A stretch of 64,000 nucleotides of DNA from Pyrenopolyporus hunteri (taxonomy: Eukaryota; Ascomycota; Sordariomycetes; Xylariales; Hypoxylaceae), in NCBI GenBank assembly GCA_902806595.1, contig CADCXC010000003.1:1426001-1490000 (forward strand), given 5' to 3'. Position 1 is the first letter of the stretch; every line of letters begins with the position of its first letter. The notes beneath the pieces were generated by a model, which saw only the letters and a program-made list of their open reading frames with translations, made no database searches and had not been told where the DNA came from. Made by a program: the position numbers and the translations under genes. Positions 1 through 11,000 of the stretch are shown in pieces.

Positions 1-935
1 TATGGGCTGACCCCCTAGAGGATTTTGGCCAGGAGAAGACTAGCGAGTACTTCATGCACAACCACGTGCGTGGTTGCTCGTATTTCTTCTCCTATCCCGC
101 GGCCTGCGCGTTCTTGGAGAAGAACAACCTGCTTTCTATTATCCGAGCGCACGAGGCGCAAGATGCTGGCTATCGCATGTACCGCAAGACCAGGACAACA
201 GGCTTCCCCAGCGTCATGACTATCTTCTCAGCACCCAACTACCTTGACGTCTATAACAATAAGGCGGCGGTGTTGAAATACGAGAATAATGTGATGAACA
301 TTCGGCAGTTTAACTGTACGCCACACCCGTATTGGCTCCCCAACTTTATGGACGTGTTCACCTGGTCCCTACCCTTCGTTGGCGAAAAGATTACCGATAT
401 GCTGATCGCCATCCTGCACACATGTTCCGAAGAGGAGCTGAAGGAAGAGACGCCTATGTCATCGTCCCCTGGCCCGCAGTCGCCCCCGCTAGGAGGCCCC
501 TTATCGGATCCAGATTCGATTGAGTACAAGAGACGGGCAATTAAGAACAAGATCCTGGCCATTGGCCGACTGTCGCGAGTCTTCCAAGTGCTTCGGGAAG
601 AATCCGAAAAGGTTACGGAACTCAAGACCGTGTCAGGCGGACGACTGCCAGCGGGGACACTTATGCTCGGCGCAGAGGGGATCAAGAATGCCATTACCAA
701 CTTCGAGGACGCCAGAAAGGTCGATCTCCAAAATGAGAGGTTGCCGCCCAGCCATGAAGAAGTTATAAAACATCAAGAAGAGGAACGTCAACAGGCATTA
801 GAGAGAGCCTCCAGGGAGGCCGAGAATGACAAGAAACTCCAGACCCTTTCCAGGAGGCTGAGCACGTGAGTGTAGACTCCTCGTCCTCCCCCCCCGAACA
901 ACCGCTAATAATCAAATAGTGATCGCAAGCGATGA
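1..935 (+). CDS. cna1: calcineurin catalytic subunit A (PP2B), 3' part
   Basis: Ca2+/calmodulin-dependent Ser/Thr phosphatase; this is the C-terminal part only, with the 5' end outside the window and the reading frame entering at base 3. Seen in order: the end of the phosphatase fold (FSAPNYLDVYNNKAAVLKY), the calcineurin-B-binding helix (around HPYWLPNFMDVFTWSLPF), the calmodulin-binding helix (KNKILAIGRLSRVFQVL) and the autoinhibitory segment (ITNFEDARKVDLQNERLPP). The uninterrupted frame stops at 867-869, but GTGAGT at 866, a GCTAATA branch site and an AG at 918-919 define a 54-bp intron (866-919). Splicing replaces the early stop with DRKR and a stop at 933-935, which gives the LSRRLST-DRKR type end usual in fungi. 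The autoinhibitory and calmodulin segments look intact, so the protein should be normally regulated. The convergent neighbour is a cyclase-family gene. Confidence 0.95.
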
Positions 936-1570
936 TACGGTGCGATATATGCCGGCGGATCGTCAGGACAACGAATTCTCGCCAACCTAGTGATGGCGTG
1001 ATCGCGTTCATTGTGTTGAGCTAGATAGATATACTTGGCCTAGCAGATTAGAACATCCCGTCAAGGTAGAATTTTGGTAATTCTTCGGACGATACCAGTA
1101 AAGCTTTGCCTGGATTGTTGCTAAGATAGCGCAAGATCGGGGCCTAAGCGGCTCGAATGAGATAAATCGGACAACAGTTTTTTCAAGCGGCTGACGCGGG
1201 ATTGAGACGACGACACGATGTTAGGAAAAGGGGAGGCCTTATCATGATACTTGGCGAGTTAATGAAAAACCTTGGAGCTGAGCTAGAACCACGGAATGGC
1301 AATGGCCCTCTAAAACATCTCGTCTCGTTCCTTTATATTGTCACGCCTCTCCCCTAGCATGCTTCTTGCCCATGGGACTGCTAACCCGGTCTCGTCTCAT
1401 GTAGTACATACAAGTTAATAATATTGGCGATAAGGTCACTACTTCTAAAAAAGACGAACTACATGTATTTCTGATTCGATGCCTGCCTACCCGGGTAGAT
1501 ATCTCTTATTATCAACACGTAAATCTCCAGGCTCCCCTTGATCCCTCGAACTAAACCAGACCCAGCTACC
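936..1570. other. intergenic, convergent 3' regions
   Basis: This 635-bp gap lies between the 3' ends of calcineurin A and the cyclase-family gene. No open frame, RNA gene or strong repeat was recognised; it presumably holds the two 3' UTRs. Confidence 0.6.
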
Positions 1571-3132
1571 CTAGAAGATAGCAAGAGCATTGGGCGGGCT
1601 GGCCACGCCCCCGGGCACATTGCACGGCTCGCTGACTAGGAAGAAGGACCATCGGCCCTCGGCCTCGCATCGCGCTGCGAGACCCTCCAGGTCGAAGAGC
1701 TCGCCCATCGGACACCCCCACCCCGCGAGTAGGACCTCGTGTAGGATGTGTGGCGAGGAGGGCGAGTGTGGCCAGCATTCGACTATGAGGGCGGAGGGAT
1801 AAGTGTTAGTGAGAGGTTGGCTTGAGATGGGGGTATCTAGTAGGAACGTGTGTAAGGAGCCTTGGGAAATTTGGGAATATGGGTCAATAGGTGTGCCTAA
1901 GGAAGAAAAGAGGCACGAGGGGGGAGGGGGGAATCTGAAGGAGACGGAGAAAGAAGAGCAGTAGAGAACCACGTACAAGACGGCTGGTCCCCGGCGACAG
2001 CGGAGAAGTTCTCCCAGATCCACCGCAGCATCTCCTCGGACCGCTCGACGCCGCCGAACGGGTGCGGGTTCACGGCCTTGTGGGCCTCGATCTCGGCCTC
2101 GGTTTTCTTAGGCAGGGTTGCCGTGAAGCCCGAGCGAATGAACAGGATATCCCCGAATCTGACCTCGGTGCCTTGGGCGGCTAGACACGCCTTTATATCC
2201 GAGAGGAGTATCGCGTCGCTCTTGAAGGGGTCGTAGGGTTTGAGTCCGGCGGCGGGCTGCGAGAGCCGCCAGCGGTGGTAGTCGACTAGGATGCCGCGGC
2301 CTACGATGCCTTGCTGGGCCCATGCTATATTGTTCAAACGAACGTCAAGTATGAGCGTGATATTCCATCGTCATTCTCATACGACCTCCCATCCCCTTAG
2401 ACGCCAAGTGCTCTCCTTTTCTCTTTCATATACAAAAAAAAAGGGGGAAGATCATGACATACCCTGAATCCCATTAACACTGCTCCTCCTCCGCCCCCTC
2501 TCATCCACGGCGTGTATGTCCTCCAGCGTCACGCCGTTGTAGAACAGCGCCTCCCGCTGGTACGCGAAGTGGCGCAGGCCGTCCCACTGCGTCGAGACCT
2601 GGGAGTTGAAGGTCCAGACATCGTCGTTGACGACCCGCGGCGCCTTGTGGATCAGCGTCTGCTCGAAGGCGTGCCGCGCGAAGAACGGCCGGTCCGGCTG
2701 CGCGTTCAGGGGCCAGTTGAGCGAGACCCTGTTGCGGGAGTACAAGACATAGGACGGAGTTTAGCTTGGTAGGTAAGGTAGGTATGTACGGAGTTGCGAT
2801 GGAGGTGTGTATTGCGCGATACTACCGGCTTGCATACCGCCGGAGAGGGAGGGAGGGAGAGGAACGAGGGAAAGGGGGAAGGATCGGCGGCGGGAATAGC
2901 AGTTGGCTGGCTGGGCTGTTGTGCAGCTCACTTACCTGTGCCCGGTCTTGATCTCACTCTTAGCCGCGGCCGCTACGCGCTCTTCCGTAAGGCGGTTCAG
3001 CGTGCCCAGCTCGTCCTTATCCCCGTACAGGCCCCATGCCGAGTAGTGCGGGTCCGTCTTCCGCAGGGGCAGGTCCTCGAAGCTCGGGATCCCGTTCTCG
3101 TTGAGCTTGAAGCCGGGGACGGGTGGAGCCAT
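1571..3132 (-). CDS. cyclase-family protein (PF04199, kynurenine formamidase-like)
   Basis: A 340-aa protein from four exons: 2936-3132, 2463-2728, 1977-2324 and 1571-1782. The splice sites are GTAAGT/CAACAG, GTATGT/ATATAG and GTACGT/CATAG. Joining restores family text at every junction, e.g. GHR-VSLNWPLN, NGIQ-AWAQQGIVGRG and AGDQPS-FECW. Members of PF04199 are metal-dependent hydrolases of the kynurenine formamidase fold. The bacterial metal motif HxGTHxDxPxH is represented here by VSTQWDGLRHFAYQ (residues 110-123), as in many fungal homologues, so the exact reaction is not predictable. The end (HEVLLAGWGCPMGELFDLEGLA) is strongly conserved in this fungal group. No targeting signal is evident. 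The last intron (194 bp) is long for this window. Confidence 0.88.
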
Positions 3133-4347
3133 TGTCGCGGGCGTGAGATGATGGATATTGTAGAGATTCTCTTTTAACTTGTAGATTCTTGTAATTGTTA
3201 TATTGCAAATATTGCTGAAATGTGTATTTCGGCGGATTTAGAATACAGTCAGGATATGATAACGGCTTGAGGCCGAAAATAATATACCTAGGTGTATTTT
3301 GTTTGATTTTTTTCTCCTACGGCTAGTATAACTTGCGGACACGGCCAAACGATGCCTTCCCCTCTCTTCGTCCAACCTGCTCCCCGATATTGCACTGCGT
3401 CGCTATCTCTTTCCGTAAAGCACGACGCCGATTGTAGGCGTCGAGCTCCCCGCACTCGGATGAGTTTCGCGGGTGAGGGAACTTGACGTCGGCATTCTTC
3501 GCTCCACGGGCTAATGCATAGCGAACCCTTCGAGCCTACGGATTTTTGATGGGAAGATCACTAACTAACCCGGGTAGAAGCTGTTAAGTTACCTACCTAG
3601 GCAGATACGCCAGGAGTATAAATTTAGCTTCGAGTTACTAAGGAAGATCAAATCGTATACTGTATTATTCAGCGAAATATTCATATCTATCACTGTGCCC
3701 GTTCATCAACCCACATGTAGGTACATGGCGATGTGAACACCCAACGGGGTATTCCTAAGACAATCCCAGGCTCTAGCTCCCGCAGCCCTTGAGTCAATTA
3801 CTCCGGGTGCGCGCCTCTAAGCTACAGTAGAACACATGCACACAGCTTCAGGTGTGGTTTTCTTTTATTAAAAATAATATGGAGAAGAGTAATAATTCAA
3901 TTCTATGACTCTATCGTGGTTCCACGGATACTGTGAGCTTCCGCCCGCTTGATAGCTCCGTTTCGGGAATAAGCCACACACAGAGAGGGCCTATTATTAG
4001 GGTCCGCTGACGCTTGTTCTTCACCGAGAAGCGGTATTGGTAAGGCGTATTTCGGTTGGTACGAGCTGCGGCAACCACATGGAAATAATATAGAAAATAG
4101 AAAAATAGAAATCAAAATCAATAAATGCCCAACACGGAAGACCTCCGTCTTGCATCGAAGGAATTTGGCCGAAAAGGGGGGTTGCCGTTCTTCTCTACGG
4201 TCTAAGAATAATAATGTCCCACCGAAAACCGGCGGGACGGCTCGAAAGTATTCTAAGAAATCGCTATTCTAAGTAGTTCGTCCATTTATAGCCCGGGGAT
4301 AACAACGTATGATACGATGTAATGCTCGCCGTCGAATGATCTATCTC
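3133..4347. other. intergenic: cyclase promoter side and HAD gene 3' side
   Basis: A 1.2-kb stretch with no convincing gene. It contains a TACCTACCTAGG motif near 3590 of the kind scattered through intergenic DNA in this window. The part nearest 3133 should hold the cyclase promoter. Confidence 0.55.
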
Positions 4348-5172
4348 TTAAGCAACGATGATACCAAATTTCTCGTACGGGAAGTTCTCGAGACTGACGA
4401 GCTGTTCAGCCCAACCATCGTCGATCGTCCCAAGCTGCTCGTCGTTGCCAATCGGGTATAGCGCCGTTCTCCCCGCGAGCACCTCCTTCTCCTTACCGCT
4501 GTACTCGGCGGCGAGGCCTGGGTGGGGAACCCATACGGTTCTCATGCCCGCCCTTCTTCCTGCTTCGACGCCCAGCACACTATCCTCGAAGACGAGACAC
4601 TCGCGTGGCTCGATCTTCGCGACGCCATCTGGTAAGGACGAATTGATTACTTCGAGGGCAAGCAAGTAGATATCCGGCGCCGGTTTGCCCCGCCCGGGCC
4701 GAATTCTGGGGTCGTCCCCTAGCACTTTGTGCTGCTCTGGAATGAGGTCCAGGACGGCTTTCGTTTCTGACCGCGACGTTTTGATCTCGTAGTTCAGCCT
4801 ATGGCTACTTGTGGCCAGAGCAATCTCGATTGGTAAGCCTTGTGTGTTCTTCGCGCTCTTGAGGTCTTTCAGTAGCTTCTCTACCCCTGGAAGAGGCTTG
4901 CACTCGGGGAAATGAATCCGGTGCTGCTCAGCTTGCTCTTTCTCGAACTGTTCTCTCGGGATTGGTAGTTGGGCCCAGTTGTGAAAGGTATCGCCGTGGG
5001 ATGAGCCGGGAATGCCCATGAGTTGGGACTTGACGGACCATGGAAGACGCGGCCTTCCGTACTTAGTTAAGACTATGTCGGCGCAAAGGGTGTATAGATC
5101 CTCGGTGTTAATGAGGAGGCCATCCATGTCAAACAGACATGCCCGAATTGGGGGGAAGTCCCCGGACGTCAT
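4348..5172 (-). CDS. HAD-superfamily phosphatase (GS1/HDHD1-like)
   Basis: An intronless 274-aa protein. All four HAD motifs are visible: motif I FDMDGLL (nucleophile and acid/base Asp, residues 14-20), motif II LATSSHR, the motif III lysine in GRGKPAPDIYLLA, and motif IV CLVFEDSVLGVEAGRRAGM. The helical cap follows motif I, as in the beta-phosphoglucomutase/pseudouridine-5'-phosphatase branch. The closest remembered relatives are HDHD1 (pseudouridine-5'-phosphatase) and yeast YKL033W-A. The substrate cannot be read from the sequence. No signal peptide is seen, so it is probably cytosolic. The start at 5172 is chosen because it lies shortly before motif I. It is divergent from the 2OG oxygenase across 539 bp. 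Confidence 0.9.
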   Translation of the reverse strand: MTSGDFPPIRACLFDMDGLLINTEDLYTLCADIVLTKYGRPRLPWSVKSQLMGIPGSSHGDTFHNWAQLPIPREQFEKEQAEQHRIHFPECKPLPGVEKLLKDLKSAKNTQGLPIEIALATSSHRLNYEIKTSRSETKAVLDLIPEQHKVLGDDPRIRPGRGKPAPDIYLLALEVINSSLPDGVAKIEPRECLVFEDSVLGVEAGRRAGMRTVWVPHPGLAAEYSGKEKEVLAGRTALYPIGNDEQLGTIDDGWAEQLVSLENFPYEKFGIIVA

Positions 5173-5711
5173 AATTACAGTTGCTAGGATATAACGTAGG
5201 TGATTCAGGTTCCTGGTATACGTACAACAAGCTAGAGTAGGTATATGCTCGGCCGCTTAAGCTTGTTTCCTGAGTAGCGAATGGAAAACCAATCGTTTCT
5301 GCCGGGCGTTTTGATGACCTAGCTCGTTCGGGGTAGACTTGGCCCGTCGGTTATCGTAGGGGACCGCCTCGACAACAGTCTATCTAGGTACGTTTCGAGA
5401 TCGGCCAAGCGCCACCGGAGATAATTTCTAGAGAGTAACAGCGGTTGTGATTAGGTGGCAGTATGTCGGCCGACGTAAACTATAGCGATAGGGACGTTAG
5501 CAAACCGTGAGGTTTGTGCTTTGTCATTGGATGAGCCACGGATATTCGCGTGAAAAACCCCCACTCGACTGGCCGACGGCTCTTTATTCCGAGGGTGATC
5601 GGCCTCGAGATTAAGATATAAGGGCTCCGTGAATTATTATAATCGTTTAAATTCCATATTACTCTATACGCGAAGCCTATTCTAAAGTCTTTAGGTCGTC
5701 GTAAAAGCGCG
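5173..5711. promoter_or_regulatory. divergent promoter region, HAD phosphatase / 2OG oxygenase
   Basis: The 539 bp between two divergent start codons. A TATA-like GATATAAGG at 5615-5623 sits about 90 bp before the oxygenase ATG and is correctly oriented for it. No comparable element was recognised for the HAD gene. Confidence 0.5.
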
Positions 5712-7124
5712 ATGGCTGGAGTTACGAAACTTGAATTACGGACGGCTTTGGGGCCGGTCTATCGGGATGTATTACCTCACCCGCCTCGGGACTGTACGGC
5801 GGATGAAATTCCGGTCATCGATCTGGCACCTATGTTTTCGGACGAGCTCTCCGACCGTAAAAGTGTTGCCGCTCGTATCAGGTCGGCGGCGACTAATAAC
5901 GGCTTCTTCTATATCAAGAACCATGGTGTACCGGAAGAGACTATAGCTCGATGTAAACAGCAAGTGATAAATTTCATGAGACAGCCCCAAGAGAAGAAAG
6001 ACCTCTTGGAGTCTAGGACTCATAGCAAGTTTTATAATGGCTACCTTGGAAATCGGAAGGCCCAGATATCTCGCACCGAAACCGTTGATGTTCGAGAGTC
6101 GTTTTCATTCCGCTACAGGCCAGAGCTTGATCCGGACCATCCAATGGACATCTCCGAGCTCCCCGAGGAGGTGAGATCTTGGATTCGCGGAGAAGACTTT
6201 GTGGTGCGTATATTCCAAATTCATTCATCACCTCCCTTTAATTCTTGTAAGAGGTGGCCCAAGGCCATATTAATTACCTACCTATATAACTATCCCCGAA
6301 CGATAGTCGGCTGATTTCGACGCTATAGTGGGAAGGCACAGCTCATTTACCGAATTTCAAGGAAGACTGTCTTGCATATTGGAGAAGCTGCTTGACCTTA
6401 GCTAGAAAGCTGGTTAGAATGTTCGCTCTCTCGCTAAACTTGGCGGAGAACTACTGGGATGACAAAGTGACACATCCTGGAGCCGACGGTGTCTTCAATT
6501 ACTATCCTCCAAGGACCATAGAAGAAGTTGAGAACCATTTTGTCGGACTAGGAAGCCATACAGATTTGCAGCTTTTCACACTTCTGTGGCAGGACAGCGT
6601 CGGCGGTTTGCAGGTCTTGTCTAAGGAGGGGCAGTGGCTGAAGGTGAGATGAAGACTCCGAAGAACTAAGCAATGCTGACGCGTCGCGAAGGCACCTCCA
6701 ATTCAAGGGACTCTCGTCGTCAATATCGGCGACTTTATGATGCGGCTCTGTAACGACATTTACAAATCTACCGTCCATAGAGTCACTAATGAGTCCAACT
6801 TAGAACGTGTCTCTATGCCGTTCTTCTTCGGTATGCCACCGCCTCGCTGGCTTACTTGGTGACTTTTGTTCGCTGACTTACTAGGCCTGAACTTCAATTG
6901 TGTCGAGGGCGTCGTTCCGTCGTGCACTTCGGAATCGAACCCCGCAAAATACGAGCCCATATCTTGCGGCGATTGTAAGCCTCCATAACCCGTTCCGGGA
7001 AAAGCTCTCAATTGATGAACTCGCAGGGTGTCAGAAGAGATTTAAGATCGAGAGAGAAGAATTCCTTAAGAATCAGGAAGCGAAAGCGGCATTGGCTCCG
7101 AGTGCTACCGTGGTCGTTGCATAA
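5712..7124 (+). CDS. 2-oxoglutarate/Fe(II)-dependent oxygenase (isopenicillin N synthase-like)
   Basis: A 377-aa protein from five exons: 5712-6203, 6329-6643, 6692-6830, 6885-6974 and 7027-7124. All junctions are GT..AG and the frame closes exactly. The N-terminal DIOX_N domain (IPVIDLAPMF...NNGFFYIKNHGVP) precedes the 2OG-FeII domain. Iron ligands are H241 and D243 (GSHTDLQLFTLLWQD) and H298 (STVHRV). R308 and S310 (RVS) fit the 2OG carboxylate-binding pair. The family hydroxylates or desaturates small molecules; the fungal subgroup has many orphan enzymes and the substrate is unknown. No targeting signal was seen. No biosynthetic partners surround it, which argues against a dedicated secondary-metabolite cluster. 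The 3' end is only 53 bp from the convergent PAC3-like gene. Confidence 0.92.
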
Positions 7125-7177
7125 AGCGCCTCATTTTCAGTCAATTTTTGATTTTGTTATTATAATTTTCGAGCAGT

Positions 7178-7678
7178 TTATAAGATCTTTTGAATAAGCT
7201 CGAGGACATCGAAAAATGCTTCGCGATCCGGCTTAAGAGTTTTAAGGCCGAGTCCGACGACCAAGGTGCGACGTTCATCTGCGTCTCGCCTTGCAATATG
7301 ACTGGCGATTTGGACAGCATATAGCTGCGCTAGGGATTCGCGCTCCTCGCCACCGCCTCCAAGTAGCGTTTTGGGCGTGAGGTGAGACAGCGGAAGCATA
7401 TTAGAATTGGCCAAAGCCATGTCTACTGTGGCGGGCGATGGTGCCGAAAGCGGCACTTGTATCTATTCTAAGATTAGTACTATGATTGAAATTTCTCATT
7501 GCGTAAAATGACAATATGGCATTACCCATTGAGATAGTCTACCTTCCTGCGATAGAGTCACGAGTATCTTGTCTGAAAAATGTAACACAGAAGCCTCGGT
7601 GGGAATTCCGTCGATAGGGCCGGCGGCAGCTTTTGACCGAGCCGGGAATGGCTCTTCGACTACCTGAGAAGTATCCAT
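7178..7678 (-). CDS. proteasome assembly chaperone 3-like protein
   Basis: A small two-exon gene: 7526-7678 and 7178-7462, with a 63-bp intron bearing a TACTAAT branch site. It gives 145 aa. The N-terminal half has the short beta pattern EASVLHFSDKILVTLSQEGRLSQW, which splices directly to IQVPLSAPSPATVDMAL. Then come HLTPKTLLGGGGEERESLAQLYAVQIASHI and a C-terminal helix (REAFFDVLELIQKIL). This matches my recollection of fungal PAC3/PSMG3 homologues (Pba3/Irc25-Poc4 dimer in yeast), which help build the 20S alpha ring. Short chaperones of this family diverge quickly, so the call rests on layout and the LTP-T-LLGG / QLYA-QIAS signature. It shares a 341-bp divergent promoter with the helicase gene. 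Confidence 0.75.
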
Positions 7679-8019
7679 GGGGTTCAGAATGTTTATTTGA
7701 AAGGAACAAGCTCTGTTGTGCTAAGGTCCATCTGGAGCTATTTACCGGAGGCTTTCTGTTGTGTCGTTGCAAACTTGAAAGGTTGAGAACTTGGGACAAA
7801 CATCGAACAATCGGATATTGTGAAAGCCTAATAGCGGATAGCGTAATGTTTATTATGCTTGTAAGCGAGGGTTACTTAATATCCGCCTTCGTACCCCGCG
7901 CTAACCAGATTTGACCTTAGGAGAAATTCTGCCCAGGGCGGTCAAAATTTCCGATATCCTTTTCCCTGTAACATCGCTCTCAGTCTTTACCATCGACAAC
8001 AGTAAAATAAAATAAAAAA
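7679..8019. promoter_or_regulatory. divergent promoter region, PAC3-like / ECM16
   Basis: 341 bp between divergent start codons. An A-rich run (AAAATAAAATAAAAAA) sits immediately before the helicase ATG. No TATA box was recognised, which is usual for housekeeping genes. Confidence 0.45.
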
Positions 8020-11000
8020 ATGCCAAAATTCGTCCCGCGCCAAAGGAAACACAAAGTCCTTGCGCGTGAGAAGGCGCAGCAAAATGGCATTCAAGATGAT
8101 CGAGCGGCCGCACCACAAACGGACAGCAACGCTCTGGAGATTCTCCCGGACGCTCAGAAGGCCATCCGTGAAGCCAAGAAGGCTCAACTGAGAGACGAGT
8201 TAAAAGGCCAAGTCAAGGTCAGCGGCAAAAAGGCTAAGCGACTCGAGAAATATATCGACACAAAGCTCAAAAAGGATGAAAACCGAGCTCTCTTAGCCGA
8301 ATTGGCTAAGAATAAGATTGACACTAGTTTGTTCTCGAGCAGTAAAAGTCTCGGCCAGGGAAAAGAAACGAAACGCCAGGCACTCAGCCGTGTTTTGAAA
8401 GAACGAAATGCGGGCATAGGTCAGGGCGACGACGATATTTTGTTCGAAAAACATGAGACCCTCGAAGGTGATGAGTCAGACGACGACGTAGAGATACGTG
8501 CGAAGGTTACTCACTCCATAGGGCGAGATAGCAGCTTTTCGCAAAATGCGGCGTCCGTGGCCAAGGGCCTTAATACTAATGATACTGGAAATGAGCCACC
8601 AAGGAAGACAGCAGTAGTGGCCGGATCCGGGTTAAAACGGCCTTTGGAATTAGACGACGAGGGACGACCGGTTATACAGAAGAGACAGAAGCGCGGTGGC
8701 GTGAAGTCGAAGCTGGCTACGAGGCCGCAGATCATACTGCCTGAAGTAGTCTCTAACGATTCGGATGAAAGCTTAGATGGCGTTGATCCTAACAGTGATA
8801 ACGAGTGGAACGGATTTAGTTCTGATGCGTCTGCCCACGAATCAGCCGGCTCCCAGGATACCACGGATGGATCTGGAGAAGAATCAACAGACGAGGAATC
8901 GAGTGATGATGAAGAGTCATCCGAGGGTGAAGAGGAGGCCAGCTCCAGTAAAAAGGAGAGATCTTCGGCCTTTAAAGCCTGGGCTCACGAACAGCGGAAT
9001 GCGGCTCTTGGGTACCAGCCCTCCGACAACAACCTAGTTTCAAATATTACGGTCCCCAAGAATTTTCGGCCGCGTCCATTGGAGCAGGATCCGCTGCCCC
9101 TGGAATTGCTGCCCACTAAGGATACCGGGAGGAAAGCATTTAGCGTCCCAGTTCAGAGAACACCCGAAATCCAGGACGCGCGACTCAAGCTACCGGTGGT
9201 AGCTGAGGAGCAGAAGATCATGGAAGCTATCCATAACAATAACGTAGTGGTAATATGTGGTTCCACTGGATCGGGAAAAACCACACAAGTTCCCCAGTTC
9301 CTCTTCGAAGCTGGGTACGGATCACCCAACTCTCCCACGCCAGGTATGATCGGTGTGACGCAGCCACGAAAAGTAGCTGCGGTTAGCATGTCTAAACGAG
9401 TCGGTCAAGAACTTGGCGATAGGTCAGACGCCGTCGCGTATCAGATCCGATTTGAGGGCACAGTTGACGACAAAACATCAGTCAAATTTATGACGGATGG
9501 CGTACTTCTTCGTGAAGTTGCCAACGACATTTCTCTACGCAAGTATTCCGCCATCATTATTGACGAAGCTCACGAAAGGAGCGTCAACACGGACATTCTC
9601 ATTGGAATGCTTAGCAGAGTGGTTAAACTACGGGAAGAGATGTCTAACGAAGATCCCAAGTTAGCCCCTTTAAAGTTAATCATCATGTCAGCTACCTTAA
9701 GGGTAGATGATTTCATAAAAAATCAGACGTTATTTCCAATACCGCCGCCGGTCCTCGACGTCGAGGGCCGACAACATGCGGTCACTATTCACTTTTCTAG
9801 GCAAACCCGTCACGACTACGTTGACGAAGCGTTCAAGAAAATCATGAGAGGGCACCGTAAGCTTCCACCCGGCGGATTCCTTGTCTTCCTTACAGGACAC
9901 GACGAAATACAGAGACTGAGCAAGAAGCTTAAGCTTGCGACTGGTGCTTTAAATCCTATCGCTTATCCCAAAGTTCGAATATCCGCGAACGATGCGCCCT
10001 TGGAAGTTGAGGATATCGACTTTGGGGAGACTAATGAAATTGGAAACGATGAACACGATTTGCCTTTTTTCGACGAAGAAGAGGAGGAAGCTGAAGATGA
10101 CGGCGAATTTGACATTCCAGAAGAAGCGGCCTCGGGGCCCATGAAGATGCACATACTGCCGTTATACTCGCTTTTACCTACGAGAGAGCAAATGCGGGTA
10201 TTTGAAGATCCGCCTGAGGGCTCACGGGCGATTATTCTCGCAACTAATGTCGCCGAAACTAGTTTAACCATACCCGGTATTCGCTACGTGTTTGACTCTG
10301 GCCGATCGAAGGAACGAAGATATAATAGGGACACTGGAGTGCAAAGCTACGAGATCGGCTGGATCAGCAAAGCCAGCGCTAATCAACGAGCCGGACGTGC
10401 TGGCCGAACCGGGCCGGGCCATTGTTACCGGCTATACTCTTCTGCCGTGTACGAGCGGGACTTCCCCGAGTTTGCCGACCCCGAGTTACTGAGAATGCCA
10501 ATCGAAGGTGTTGTATTACAACTCAAGGCAATGCGGCTGCAGCACGTGGTCAACTTCCCATTTCCAACACCGCCAGAACGGCAGAGTCTTGCCAAGGCAG
10601 AGAAACTCCTCCAGTACCTATCGGCTATTACAGAATCTGGCCAGGCGACTCAAATCGGGCAGACAATGGCAAAGTTCCCTCTACCACCTCGCTTCGCGCG
10701 TATTCTTCTGGTAGGACATCTCCACGACTGCTTGCCTTATACTGTGGCGCTTGTTGCGGGGTTGTCGGTAGCGGAGGTGTTTATTCCAGAGAGCCAAGCG
10801 ATACCGGCTTTACGCGAGGAGAACGAGCACGACATCCGCACAAACGAGGATGTAGCCGCAGAGAACCGACAGGCCCAAGCACGACAAAAGTACCACGAAG
10901 TACACCGGAACTTCCGTTCTCTGGACGATGGTTCCGATGCGATAAAGCTCCTACAAGTCGTCGGCGAGTTCGCGCACGACCCGACGGAGCAGTGGTGCGA